Assembly: GCF_030252345.1 (NCBI RefSeq)
Contig: NZ_CP126980.1
Span: 9,247,501-9,311,500, forward strand
DNA: 64,000 nucleotides
Source of the DNA: Actinoplanes oblitus
Lineage (GTDB): Bacteria; Actinomycetota; Actinomycetes; Mycobacteriales; Micromonosporaceae
Reading direction: 5' to 3'
A program made the position numbers and the translations under genes. Below the pieces are notes generated by a model that ran no database searches, had not been told where the DNA came from, and worked only from the letters and a program-made list of their open reading frames with translations. This document shows positions 31,480 to 39,418 of this stretch, one piece after another; the stretch's first letter is position 1; each line of letters opens with the position of its first letter.

Positions 31480-31942
31480 CCCCGCTCGCTCGCGGCGCCG
31501 CACTCCGGCCGCGGTCGCTCTCCCCGAGGTCCGCTTCACCCTCACGGCCCGCTTCGCACCCCTTCCGGTACGCCCGGATCGCCCCGCCTAACCCACCCGC
31601 TCGATCAGTGTTGCCGCCAACGCGGCAGGCACCCCGTCAACCGAGCTGATCCGTCGACGCCCCGAGCCGTCGCAGCGATCTCGACCCGCGGGCAGAGCCA
31701 TTCCGGCCGCGGGTTAACCGGCTGAAACGAGTGCCTGCCAGCCCACGACTGACGGGTGTGAACTTGGGTTTCGGTGACCACCCGCGGACCGTGCAGGGGC
31801 CGGTGATCGTTCTGGACGCGCAGCGGCCAGATCGCCGGCCCCGGCCCGCGCGGGAGCATGCGATCCGTACCCGAGCGGACGCGCGTAAATGAAGATCTTG
31901 AAGTTGATCCTCAGCACCCCGGGCAGGTCGGACGCGGCCGGA
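31480..31942. other. Intergenic stretch without a supportable gene
   Basis: I see no convincing coding region in these 463 bases. The longest open frames lack ribosome sites and family features. There is no tRNA-like cloverleaf or strong terminator hairpin. A GGGTTAACCGG near 31711 resembles half of the GH1 operator, which may be chance. Confidence 0.5.
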
Positions 31943-32743
31943 TCAAAGGGATGCTGTCGTGGTGATTTCGATGGGTTTGCCGAGGGCGCGGCGGGCCAGC
32001 AACGTGGCGCCGGCGATCGCGGCGGGCATCAGGAAGATCGCGCCGAGCGGGATCAGGAACGCGCAGAAGACCGCGCCACCGAATCCCAGCGTCAGCGGAA
32101 CGTTGGCGGCCAGGACCGCGCGGCGGTGCCGGAGGCGCCGGCCACGGCGCTGGAACGGGACGCCGGTGAGCTCCAGGGCGAGCAGCCAGCCGCCGACGGC
32201 GCCGGCCAGCACCGGGACGACGGTCTGGCCGACGACCGGGACGAAGCCGAGCAGGAAGAGCGGCACGCCGGCCAGGATGCTGAGGCCGATCAGCCGCAGC
32301 GAGTCGGCCAGGCTGCGGCGCAACGAGCTCCAGAACCCGACCTCGACGGCCTCCGGGACGCCGCCGAAGCGGTCCTCGACCAGCTCGGAGATCTTCTCGT
32401 AGAACGGGTCGCCGATCAGCAGGGTGACGGCGGTGAAGGTGAGGATGCCCAGCAGCAGGGTCAGCCCGAGCAGCCCGGCGCCGGCCAGCACCTCGACGAA
32501 GTCACGCCAGAAGCCGGACCAGTCGTCGGCGAACCAGGTGACCCGCTCGGCGAGGCTCGGCAGGAAGCGGATCAGGACGACCAGCCCGATCGTGTAGAGC
32601 ACGCCGGCGAGCAGCGCCGGGAGCAGGCCCAGGCCGAGCAGTCGGGGGCTGCGCAGCACCAGGCCGAGGCCGCGGCCGAGCAGGCCCACCCCGGCGGCGA
32701 ACTGGCGAACCGCGCTCAGCGGCCGCTTCGGATCTTCCGTCAC
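31943..32743 (-). CDS. EI24-domain integral membrane protein (CysZ-like family)
   Basis: This 266-residue protein has about six membrane segments and the EI24/CysZ pattern. A short polar start is followed by FAAGVGLLGRGLGLVLRSPR, then paired hydrophobic helices, FYEKISELVEDRFGGVPEAV in a cytoplasmic loop, and ADSLRLIGLSILAGVPLFLL with LGFVPVVGQTVVPVLAGAVG. CysZ members transport sulfate in some bacteria, but actinobacterial members are mostly uncharacterised. The start is GTG. It ends 29 nt beyond the next minus-strand gene's stop and is not clearly in an operon. Confidence 0.82.
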   Translation of the reverse strand: MTEDPKRPLSAVRQFAAGVGLLGRGLGLVLRSPRLLGLGLLPALLAGVLYTIGLVVLIRFLPSLAERVTWFADDWSGFWRDFVEVLAGAGLLGLTLLLGILTFTAVTLLIGDPFYEKISELVEDRFGGVPEAVEVGFWSSLRRSLADSLRLIGLSILAGVPLFLLGFVPVVGQTVVPVLAGAVGGWLLALELTGVPFQRRGRRLRHRRAVLAANVPLTLGFGGAVFCAFLIPLGAIFLMPAAIAGATLLARRALGKPIEITTTASL

Positions 32744-32771
32744 GCTCCGGCAGCTTAGTCGTGCCCGTCGA

Positions 32772-33221
32772 TCAGGGGGCCGGGGGTGCGCTCGACGCCG
32801 ACGTGGTGTCGGTGCTCGGCGGGACGCTGTCCGACGGGGTCGGGGTGGGTTCCGGCGGGCCGGTGATCTGGGTCGGGGTGGGCACCGGCGGGGTGCTCAG
32901 GATCGGCGGCGGCGACGAGGTCGCGGCGGCGGCCGAGGGCGTCGCGGAGGCGGGCACCGTGACCGTCTGGGTGATCACGGTGCTGCTGACGACCACGATC
33001 GAGGACGGCGCACCGCCCGCGGGCCGGGCCGGGTGGCCGTCCGGGGACTGCCTGGTGTGCGGCGGGGCCACGCCGAGCGCGTCGCTGCCGCCGGTGCCGC
33101 CGATCTCCGCGGACGCGACGCTGTGCGCCTTGGGGGTGCCCAGCGCCCAGCCGACCACGACGGCGAAGGGCAGGCCGACCGCGAGAACCCCGATAAAAAC
33201 GGATTTAGGAGACAACAGCAC
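32772..33221 (-). CDS. Membrane-anchored Ser/Thr/Pro-rich exported protein
   Basis: This 149-residue protein has an N-terminal hydrophobic anchor or signal (about residues 7-27, SVFIGVLAVGLPFAVVVGWA) and then a low-complexity Ser/Thr/Pro/Val-rich external part (SSIVVVSSTVITQTVTVPAS, PPVPTPTQITGPPEPTPTP). No catalytic domain is visible. Strand choice: the plus-strand frame across the same DNA has no anchor or ribosome site. The start is GTG; an AT-richer stretch upstream (about 33240-33290) could hold its promoter. Function unknown. Confidence 0.6.
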   Translation of the reverse strand: MLLSPKSVFIGVLAVGLPFAVVVGWALGTPKAHSVASAEIGGTGGSDALGVAPPHTRQSPDGHPARPAGGAPSSIVVVSSTVITQTVTVPASATPSAAAATSSPPPILSTPPVPTPTQITGPPEPTPTPSDSVPPSTDTTSASSAPPAP

Positions 33222-33385
33222 GCCGAGAACACCGCACCACAGCGGAAAAAGTTACGGCTTTCGGACATAAAGGCCTTCTTTGCGTACGCCATGAGCACCC
33301 GCCCGTCCGCCGCCGGCCCAGCGGGGTCACGTCCAGCGGTCGCTCCCGGTCTCGCTGTCCGGCGCCTGCTCGCGGCCCGTCGTCA

Positions 33386-33513
33386 GCGGGGTGGTTCGAG
33401 CCGGGAGGCGGGGTGGTTCGGATCCGGGAGGCGGGGTAGTTCGGACCCGGGACGCGGGGCTGTGCAAGCCGGGAGGCGGGGCTGTGCAAGCCGGGAGGCG
33501 GGCTGTGCAAGCC
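33386..33513. repeat. 22-23-bp direct repeats, about six copies
   Basis: Successive units share gcgggg(t/c)(g/t)...ccgggag: three with a ggttcgga-type core, then three with gctgtgcaagccgggag. The last three are nearly identical. They lie between the start of the exported protein gene (33221) and the stop of the hydrolase gene (33843). There are no unique spacers, so this is not a CRISPR array. Confidence 0.8.
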
Positions 33514-33535
33514 ATCAGCGCGTCGTGCGAATCAG

Positions 33536-33595
33536 CCCTCAGCCGGTCCACTCGGCCCTCAGCCGGTCCACTCGGCCCTCAGACCGTCCACTCGA
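33536..33595. repeat. 20-bp tandem repeat, three copies
   Basis: Two exact copies of ccctcagccggtccactcgg and a third with four changes lie head to tail, 22 bases after the preceding repeat array. No gene is supported across them. The rest of the 33222-33842 interval is GC-rich sequence in which I see nothing further. Confidence 0.85.
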
Positions 33596-33842
33596 CCTCA
33601 GCCCGTCAATTGCCGCCCAACCCTCAGCCCATCGGCTCTCAGCCAGCCAGCCAGGCCGGGACGAGCCATCAAGCGAGGCCACGCGCGCGACCGAAACCCC
33701 TGGCAGCCGCCGCTCCCGATATCCACAGTCACGCGTTGTCCACAGCGCCCTCCGCCAACCCCTCCGCTTTCCCGGCACACTGCTCAGCGGAGGCCTGCCC
33801 CCAGGGAGGGCGGGGCCGTGCGAGCGGCGGGACCGCGTGGAT

Positions 33843-34727
33843 TCAGCCGTTCAGGAAGGTGGAGACCCGGTCGCGGAGTTCGTTGCGGTTGGTCCACAGC
33901 ACGGCCGGGCGGTCGTAGATCTCCAGTTCGGCGCCGAGGAGATCGGCCAGCCGCTCGGCCCACGCCGCCGGGTGGATCTCGTCGCCCTGGCAGCCGAGCA
34001 CCAGGGCGCGGCCGCGGAACGCCTTGAGCAGCGACTCGTCGGGCACCGCTGGGCTGGACCAGAGGCTGCCCAGTTCGGCGGCGAGGCCGTCGCGCTGCAG
34101 CTGGTCGACCCGCTGGCGCAGGTAGCTCCAACCGGCCGGGGTGTTGCGCACCGAGGGGGGCAACTCCGCCTCGACGGCGTCGGCGATCATCGCGGCCTCG
34201 CCGGACTCGACCGAGGCGAGCAGCCGGTCCAGGCGCTGGGCAGCGGCCGGCGGGCGACGGCCGTCCAGCGGGGCGGGCAGATAGAGCACGACTCGTTCGA
34301 AGCGGTCCGGGGTCTCGGTGAGCAGCCGGCACAGCGCGCCGGCGCCCATGCTGACCCCGACGGCCCGGGTCGCGCCGGCCAGGTCGGCCACGCCGCGCAG
34401 GTCGCCCGCCAGGTCGCCGAAGTGCCACGGGCCGGGTGGCGCGTCGGAGCGGCCGTGGCCGCGGAACTGGAAGAACACCCGGCGGCCGGCCACCCCGCTG
34501 CCGAGCGGGCGGGTACCGGCGATGTCCCCGGCCAGGCCGTGGGCGAACACTGTCATCGGCTCACCGGCGCCGGTGATCAGCTGCTCCACGCGTACGCCGG
34601 AAGGGAGAGTGACCAGCTCGGTCGCCGGACCCGGCAGCGTCGGGCGACCGGACCGCGGCCCGGTCCGATCGACGCGCTGCAGGCGCGGCCCGCCGTCCGG
34701 CGGGGGCGGCCCGAAGCGAGCCCTCAC
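33843..34727 (-). CDS. Alpha/beta-hydrolase family protein
   Basis: I choose the GTG at 34727, which overlaps the stop of the DUF2516 gene (GTGA), giving 294 residues. The fold features are MTVFAHGLAGDIAGTR (oxyanion HG), FFQFRGHGRSDAPPG, the nucleophile elbow AVGVSMGAGALCRLL with Ser, the acid strand RALVLGCQGDEIHP and a late region with no clear catalytic His (the C-terminus reads EIYDRPAVLWTNRNELRDRV). The expected His after the last strand is therefore uncertain. Substrate unknown. It is translationally coupled to the membrane protein upstream. Confidence 0.82.
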   Translation of the reverse strand: MRARFGPPPPDGGPRLQRVDRTGPRSGRPTLPGPATELVTLPSGVRVEQLITGAGEPMTVFAHGLAGDIAGTRPLGSGVAGRRVFFQFRGHGRSDAPPGPWHFGDLAGDLRGVADLAGATRAVGVSMGAGALCRLLTETPDRFERVVLYLPAPLDGRRPPAAAQRLDRLLASVESGEAAMIADAVEAELPPSVRNTPAGWSYLRQRVDQLQRDGLAAELGSLWSSPAVPDESLLKAFRGRALVLGCQGDEIHPAAWAERLADLLGAELEIYDRPAVLWTNRNELRDRVSTFLNG

Positions 34728-35044
34728 CAAAAGCCCTTGCCGTCCGCGATGTCCTTGAGGCCGGGCCGCACGTCGAGCAGGTAGATCAGTGCCGCACCGA
34801 TCCCGATCAGGCCGAAGATGCCCAGGCCGAGAGTGCTGTGGGTCAGGTAGGTGAGCACGATGCACACGCCGAGGACCGCGGCCCAGGCGCCCTTGGGCAG
34901 GGTGCCGAGTGCCTGGAAGCCCGCGCCACGCTGGGTCAGGCAGTGCACGAAGGCGACCGTTTCCAGGATCAGGGCGATCAGCAGGATCGCGATCTGGACG
35001 TAGGTCTGGACGAGGAAGGCGAAGATCGGCGCGGAGAGTGCCAT
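34724..35044 (-). CDS. DUF2516 family small membrane protein
   Basis: This 106-residue protein has three hydrophobic segments: VQIAILLIALILETVAFVHC, GAWAAVLGVCIVLTYLTHST and LGIFGLIGIGAALIYLLDVR. It matches the DUF2516 proteins found downstream of hbhA in mycobacteria. The ATG at 35044 starts MALSAPIFAFLVQ; a longer in-frame extension would translate a hairpin and is rejected. Function unknown. It overlaps the hydrolase gene by 4 nt. Confidence 0.8.
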   Translation of the reverse strand: MALSAPIFAFLVQTYVQIAILLIALILETVAFVHCLTQRGAGFQALGTLPKGAWAAVLGVCIVLTYLTHSTLGLGIFGLIGIGAALIYLLDVRPGLKDIADGKGFW

Positions 35045-35059
35045 GCCGGAGAGTCTATG

Positions 35060-35090
35060 CCGCGGGCCCCGGCGTCGCCGGGGCCCGCGG
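35060..35090 (-). terminator. Strong hairpin between hbhA-like gene and DUF2516 gene
   Basis: A perfect 14-bp GC stem (ccgcgggccccggc) with a 3-base loop lies 15 nt after the stop of the hbhA-like gene. It is also only 15 nt before the DUF2516 ATG. It may terminate or attenuate transcription into the downstream pair. Confidence 0.65.
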
Positions 35091-35105
35091 ATCATGTCGG
35101 GACGC

Positions 35106-35621
35106 TTACTCGGCCGGCTTCGGGGCCGGGACGGCCTTGGCCCGCTTGCGCGGCTTCGGCGCCGGGGTGGCCTCGACCGCCTTGGCCTCCTCGACCGTCG
35201 CCTCCGCGGCCTCCACGGCCTTCGGCGCCTCGGTGGTCTCGATGTCCGCGTTCACCACATCGGCGGACTCGACGATGCCGGTGCCGACGACCTTCTCGCC
35301 GCGGGCGACCAGGGCGACGTACGCCGCGACGGCGCGCTCCTGGGCGACCTGGGCGAGCGCGGTGGCGGCGGTCTGCGCGTTGCTGCGGATCGCGGCGAAG
35401 TCCGCGGTGGCCGCCTTGCTCTGCAGCTCGGTGGCCCGCTCGGCGGCCTTCTTCTGCAGCTCGCCGGCCTGCACGTTGGCGGTGCGCAGCGAGGCGACAG
35501 CGCGGTCGCTCAGCTCGGTCAGCACGGCCGGCAGCTTGCGCAGCTGCTGGTAGGCGAGGTCGCCGGCGCCGGCGGCGGCGTAGAGGGGGGCCGGGATCTT
35601 GGTCTTGGTCTGCTCGGTCAT
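35106..35621 (-). CDS. HbhA-like (heparin-binding hemagglutinin homologue) protein
   Basis: This 171-residue protein resembles mycobacterial HbhA. The start is IPAPLYAAAGAGDLAYQQLR, a long amphipathic helical region (about 30-115, ELQKKAAERATELQSKAAT) fits a coiled coil, and the tail is Lys/Pro/Ala-rich (PAPKPRKRAKAVPAPKP). In Mycobacterium the Lys-rich tail binds sulfated glycans. In free-living relatives the role is unclear and may concern lipid or envelope organisation. The surrounding XRE - hbhA - DUF2516 order is the same as in mycobacteria. The ATG overlaps the regulator stop by 4 nt. Confidence 0.82.
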   Translation of the reverse strand: MTEQTKTKIPAPLYAAAGAGDLAYQQLRKLPAVLTELSDRAVASLRTANVQAGELQKKAAERATELQSKAATADFAAIRSNAQTAATALAQVAQERAVAAYVALVARGEKVVGTGIVESADVVNADIETTEAPKAVEAAEATVEEAKAVEATPAPKPRKRAKAVPAPKPAE

Positions 35622-36043
35622 TTCGTCTCCTCGGCGATCGGGGCGGTCCGGGGCGCGCCGCTTTCTTCCGCGGGCGCGGGCTCCTCAACAACAGCGTTCC
35701 GAGCGTTCTCATTGCGGAACGTCTCGTAGATCTGCGACAGGGACTGCTTCTGCGCGATCGTGAGTTCCGGGTCGACCGCGATGGCGGCCAGCACACCCTG
35801 CTGGCCCTCGCCGTCGAGCAGTCCGGCCCGCAGGTACATCGCGGGCGTCGACACACGCAAGGCGCTGGCGATCTGCTGCAGCACCTCGGCGCTCGGCTTG
35901 CGGAGGCCACGCTCGATCTGGCTCAGGTAGGGGTTGCTCACCCCGGCCTTGTCGGCGAGCTGCCGCAGCGAGATCTTCGCGGTCTGCCTCAGGTCGCGGA
36001 TGAACGTCCCGATGTCCTGCGGCAGATCCTTCGGTGTGGCCAT
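35618..36043 (-). CDS. XRE-family helix-turn-helix regulator upstream of the hbhA-like gene
   Basis: This 141-residue protein has an N-terminal HTH (about 10-70) with IRDLRQTAKISLRQLADKAG and VSNPYLSQIERGLRKPSAEV. The C-terminal half includes QQGVLAAIAVDPELTIAQKQ and an acidic tail. It matches the regulator that precedes hbhA in mycobacteria (Rv0474-like). The perfect inverted repeat at 36065-36101, 21 nt upstream, is a natural candidate for its own operator. It is coupled to the following gene by a 4-nt overlap. Confidence 0.88.
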   Translation of the reverse strand: MATPKDLPQDIGTFIRDLRQTAKISLRQLADKAGVSNPYLSQIERGLRKPSAEVLQQIASALRVSTPAMYLRAGLLDGEGQQGVLAAIAVDPELTIAQKQSLSQIYETFRNENARNAVVEEPAPAEESGAPRTAPIAEETK

Positions 36044-36064
36044 GTCTCGAAGTTAGCGCGGGGT

Positions 36065-36101
36065 GCTAGCTCTTGCAAGCAAAACGCTTGCAAGAGCTAG
36101 C
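36065..36101. promoter_or_regulatory. Perfect 16-bp inverted repeat, likely operator of the XRE regulator
   Basis: gctagctcttgcaagc, AAAAC, then the exact reverse complement. Each arm includes the self-palindromic octamer CTTGCAAG (36072-36079 and 36087-36094), so two dimer sites 15 bases apart are possible. It is notably AT-richer than its surroundings and sits between the asparaginase stop and the regulator ATG. A terminator role for the asparaginase gene is the alternative. Confidence 0.6.
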
Positions 36102-36111
36102 GTGAAACGCG

Positions 36112-37023
36112 TCACCAGACCGCGCGTACCTCGCCGACCTGGCGTCCGCCGCCGAGGATCGGCTCCTCCAGCACCGGTGGTTCGACGCCCAGCTTCCGCA
36201 GGGCGGACAGCAGCACCGGCACCCGGGCGCGGATCGCGCCGTCGGAGATCTTCACCGCGACGCCGCCGGCGCCCGGCAGCGCCGCCGCCGTCACCCCGTC
36301 CGCGCCCCGCTTCACCAGCAGGCCCGGCACCGCCCGCATCAGGATGGTGTCCTCCGACGCGGGACCCGCCACCAGCTCGGGATGGGCCCGCATCGCGTCC
36401 GCCACCCGGCGTTCCGGGGTGCCCGGCGCCGCCTCGACGAGCCGCAGGAACGCCCGGGCCAGCGCGACCGGCGAGATGGCCAGCACCGGCGCGCCGCAGC
36501 CGTCCACCCCGGCCGCCGCGATCGGCTCGCCGGCCAGGTCGCTGATCGTTTCGGCGAGCGCCACCTGCAGCGGATGCTTGGGATCGAGGTACGACTCCAG
36601 GTCCCACCCGTTCGCCACACAGGTCGCCAGCATCGCGGCGTGCTTGCCCGAGCAGTTCATCAGGATCGGCTCCGGCTCGCCGCCGGCCCGCAGGTACGCG
36701 TACCGCGCCGTCTCGCCCAGCGGCAGGTCGGCCGGGCAGCGCAGCGCCTCCGGGCCGAGCCCGGCCGCGGCCAGCATGGCGCGCACCCGATCCACGTGGA
36801 ACGGCTCACCGTCGTGGCTGGCACCGGCCATGGCGAGGTCCGCGACCTCGCGCGGGACCAGTCCACTGCGCAGCATGCCGACGGCCTGCAGCGGCTTGTT
36901 CGACGACCGGGGGAAGATCGGGCTGACGGTGTCGCCCACGCCCGGCCGGTCGGAGAACGCGACGACGCCGTGGTGCACGCTCTCCACGAAACCGGAGCGC
37001 ACCACCTCCGCGACGACAGTCAC
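36112..37023 (-). CDS. Rhizobial-type (class 3) L-asparaginase
   Basis: This 303-residue protein belongs to the asparaginase family typified by Rhizobium etli ReAV, unrelated to the AnsA/AnsB fold. Motifs are SPIFPRSSNKPLQAVGML (Ser40-x2-Lys43 pair), MAGASHDGEPFHVDRV (second Ser-His), MNCSGKHAAMLATC and AAGVDGCGAPVLAISP. It is cytoplasmic and converts Asn to Asp and ammonia. The DUF849 gene upstream overlaps it by 4 nt, so the pair forms an operon. Confidence 0.88.
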   Translation of the reverse strand: MTVVAEVVRSGFVESVHHGVVAFSDRPGVGDTVSPIFPRSSNKPLQAVGMLRSGLVPREVADLAMAGASHDGEPFHVDRVRAMLAAAGLGPEALRCPADLPLGETARYAYLRAGGEPEPILMNCSGKHAAMLATCVANGWDLESYLDPKHPLQVALAETISDLAGEPIAAAGVDGCGAPVLAISPVALARAFLRLVEAAPGTPERRVADAMRAHPELVAGPASEDTILMRAVPGLLVKRGADGVTAAALPGAGGVAVKISDGAIRARVPVLLSALRKLGVEPPVLEEPILGGGRQVGEVRAVW

Positions 37024-37853
37024 CGGGCCGGCACCCCCAGCAGCTCACGCGCCCGCACCGGGGTCAGCGGGGGTCGCTGGGCGAGCTGGGCGAAGCCGAC
37101 GGCGCGGGCCACCAGCTGCATGTTCGACTCGACGGGACGACCCTTCGCGTACGTGACGGTGTCCTCCATGCCGACCCGCAGGTGCCCACCGGTCGACAGC
37201 GACGCCAGCATCACCGGGATGGTGGCCCGCCCGATCCCGGTCGCCGAGAACGTGGTGCCGGCCGGCAGATCGCGGATCACCTGCTCGCAGGCGACCAGTG
37301 CGGCCGCCGTACCGGGCATCCCGCCGGGCACGCCCATCACCAGGTCCAGGTGCACGTGCCCGCCGAACGGCAGCCCGTGCTTGCTGAGCAGCCGCTGCAG
37401 CGTGGTGAGCTGACCCAGGTCGAAGATCTCGTACTCCGGGACGATGCCCCGCTCCTGCATCCGCGTGTGCAGGTCGACGATGAAGTCCCAGCGGTTCAGG
37501 AACACGTCGTCACCGAAGTTGACGGTGCCCATGGTGCAGGAGGCCATCTCCGGGCCGGCGTCGAGCACGGCCAGCCGGTCGGCCTCCGGGTCGGTCACCG
37601 CGCCGCCCGAGGAGAGCTGAACGATCAGCCCGGTCGACTCGCGCAACGCGGCAACGGTGGCCCGCAGCCGCCCCTGATCCAGGGTCGGCCGGGCATCCGC
37701 GTCCCGGATGTGCACATGGATGATCGAAGCGCCCAGCGCCTCGCACTCTTTCGCGGTCACGACCAGCTCGTCCAGGGTCACTGGCAGAGCCGGAACGTCC
37801 GCCTTGCTGCTCTCCGCGCCGGTCGGGGCGACGGTGATCAAGGTCCCGGTCAT
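37020..37853 (-). CDS. BKACE (DUF849) beta-keto acid cleavage enzyme
   Basis: This 277-residue TIM-barrel protein matches the DUF849 family: LITVAPTGAESSKADVPALP at the start, GASIIHVHIRDADARPTLDQ (metal HxH), IVQLSSGGAVTD, YEIFDLGQL, FGGHVHLDLVMGVPGGM and HLRVGMEDTVTYAKG. Characterised members condense a beta-keto acid with acetyl-CoA and cleave it (Kce, lysine fermentation; carnitine breakdown). The substrate here is unknown. It is the first gene of a two-gene operon with the asparaginase. Confidence 0.88.
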   Translation of the reverse strand: MTGTLITVAPTGAESSKADVPALPVTLDELVVTAKECEALGASIIHVHIRDADARPTLDQGRLRATVAALRESTGLIVQLSSGGAVTDPEADRLAVLDAGPEMASCTMGTVNFGDDVFLNRWDFIVDLHTRMQERGIVPEYEIFDLGQLTTLQRLLSKHGLPFGGHVHLDLVMGVPGGMPGTAAALVACEQVIRDLPAGTTFSATGIGRATIPVMLASLSTGGHLRVGMEDTVTYAKGRPVESNMQLVARAVGFAQLAQRPPLTPVRARELLGVPAR

Positions 37854-37930
37854 GCCAGCATCCTGCCACGCCCCGGGCCGCGACTCCCGACGCGGAAAAA
37901 ACCCGTTTCCGGTACGGCGGAAGCCGGCGC

Positions 37931-38968
37931 TCAGGCCTCGATCGCCGCCGCCGACTCCCCCACCGTCAGCCGGGCGTCGTCAGCCACGTTCCGCTTCAGC
38001 ACCGCGAGCGCGATCATTCCCAGCTCGTGATGCCGCACCGCCGTCCCGACGAACCCGACCGCCCGCCCGTCCAGCTCGACCGGCGTGCCCCGCACCGGCG
38101 GATGATCGGTGGCGATGCCGTCCAGGTGCAGCAGCACCAGCCGGCGCGGCGGCCGCCCCAGGTGGTGCACCCGGGCGACGGTCTCCTGCCCGCGGTAGCA
38201 GCCCTTGTCCAGGTGCACCGCGGCGGCCATGAACTCGGCCTCGGCGGGGATGGTCTTGTGATCCGTCTCGTAGCCCAGGCGCGGCACCCGGGCGGCCACC
38301 CGGATCGCCTCGTAGGCCCAGAGCCCGGCCCGGGGCACGCCGAGTTTCTCGATCACCGACGTCTTCGCGTGCCGGGGCACCAGCAGGTCCACGCCGAGCG
38401 GGACGCGGCGCGCCAGGCCACCCTCGAACGGGCGTACCGAATAGATCGCCGTGGCCTCGGGCGGCACCGACCCGGCGGCGAACTTCGGACCCGGCACCGC
38501 GCCGATCCGGGGTGCCGCGAGATCCGGGAAGAGGTCCGCGGCTGCCGGGCCGACCACTGACAGCACGGCGATCTCCGAGGTCGCGTCGCGCGGCTCGACC
38601 CGGGTGAAGAAGCGCATCATCTCCAGGTACTTCAGCAGGCCCGCGCCGGCTCCAGGCTCGGTGTCCAGCCAGGCCGTCGTCCCGTCCTCGGTGACGAACG
38701 CGTGCTGCTCGACGTGGCCGTGCGGAGACAGCACCAGCAACTCACTGCCCTGGTTGGCGGCGAGGTCGGAGAGGTGCTGGGTGGTCAGCGTGTGCAACCA
38801 GCTGGCACGCTCCTCGCCCGGGACCGCGAGCACCTCCCGGTTCGACCGGTCGACCAGGCCGGCCGCCGTCTCCAGGAGCCGCTGCTCCTTCATCGGGTCA
38901 CCGAAATGCGCGGGCACGCCCGCGTCGGCGGAACTCGGGTCGAGATCCTCGACCATGATCACGGTCAC
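37931..38968 (-). CDS. ygfZ: YgfZ/GcvT-like folate-binding protein
   Basis: I choose the GTG at 38968, preceded by AAGGAG and overlapping the fur stop, giving 345 residues. The hallmark KGCYRGQETVARVHHLG motif (YgfZ KGCYxGQE) is present. So are an N-terminal GcvT-like domain (VPGEERASWLHTLTTQHLSD) and a C-terminal barrel (LELDGRAVGFVGTAV-like). YgfZ uses tetrahydrofolate in repair and assembly of certain iron-sulfur enzymes. The fur-pabC neighbourhood matches other actinobacteria. Confidence 0.88.
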   Translation of the reverse strand: MTVIMVEDLDPSSADAGVPAHFGDPMKEQRLLETAAGLVDRSNREVLAVPGEERASWLHTLTTQHLSDLAANQGSELLVLSPHGHVEQHAFVTEDGTTAWLDTEPGAGAGLLKYLEMMRFFTRVEPRDATSEIAVLSVVGPAAADLFPDLAAPRIGAVPGPKFAAGSVPPEATAIYSVRPFEGGLARRVPLGVDLLVPRHAKTSVIEKLGVPRAGLWAYEAIRVAARVPRLGYETDHKTIPAEAEFMAAAVHLDKGCYRGQETVARVHHLGRPPRRLVLLHLDGIATDHPPVRGTPVELDGRAVGFVGTAVRHHELGMIALAVLKRNVADDARLTVGESAAAIEA

Positions 38969-39387
38969 TCCGACTCCTTGCACTTGCCGCAGACCCCGAA
39001 CAGCGAGACGTGCCCGACGTCGACCCGGAAATCCCGCTCGTCGCGCAGCCGGTCGCAGACCGGCAGCAGCACCGCCGGGTCCATCTCCTCGATCGAACCG
39101 CAGGAGCGGCAGACCAGGTGCACATGCTGGTCCTCGCCGGCCGGATGGTAGGTCGGCGATCCGTGCGAGAGATGGGTGTGGTTGACCAGGCCGAGCTCCT
39201 CGAGCAGCTCGAGTGTCCGGTACACGGTGGTGATGTTGACGCCGGCCACCCGCTCGCGAACCGCGTTGTGCACCGTCTCGGGGGTGGCGTGGCCGAGCTC
39301 GTGCACCGCCTCCAGGATCAGCTGGCGCTGCGGGGTGAGCCGCAGGCCGCGCTCGCGGAGCATGGCGGCAAGCGAAGTGGCGGACAC
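38965..39387 (-). CDS. Fur-family metalloregulator
   Basis: With GTG at 39387 the protein has 140 residues: a winged-helix part (LRERGLRLTPQRQLILEAV, GVNITTVYRTLELLEELGLV) and a dimerisation part with Fur metal motifs (HVHLVCRSCG, FGVCGKCKESE, two CxxC pairs for structural zinc). Another GTG at 39414 would add nine residues and nearly abut pabC. It could sense iron, zinc or peroxide; motifs do not decide. It is divergent from pabC and coupled to ygfZ by a 4-nt overlap. Confidence 0.85.
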   Translation of the reverse strand: MSATSLAAMLRERGLRLTPQRQLILEAVHELGHATPETVHNAVRERVAGVNITTVYRTLELLEELGLVNHTHLSHGSPTYHPAGEDQHVHLVCRSCGSIEEMDPAVLLPVCDRLRDERDFRVDVGHVSLFGVCGKCKESE

Positions 39388-39418
39388 CCCCCGAGCATAG
39401 TTCGCTACTTTCACGTTG

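Noticed and set aside
31605..31859. 84-codon minus-strand frame in the gap after the LacI gene
   Set aside because: The composition is random-looking, there is no ribosome site and no membrane or domain feature.
33386..33595. Possible CRISPR array
   Set aside because: The repeats are directly adjacent or degenerate with no unique spacers of constant length, and no cas gene occurs in the window.
36112..37853. Horizontal transfer of the asparaginase-DUF849 pair
   Set aside because: Codon use and GC content look like the neighbours, and there are no repeats, integrase or tRNA boundary.
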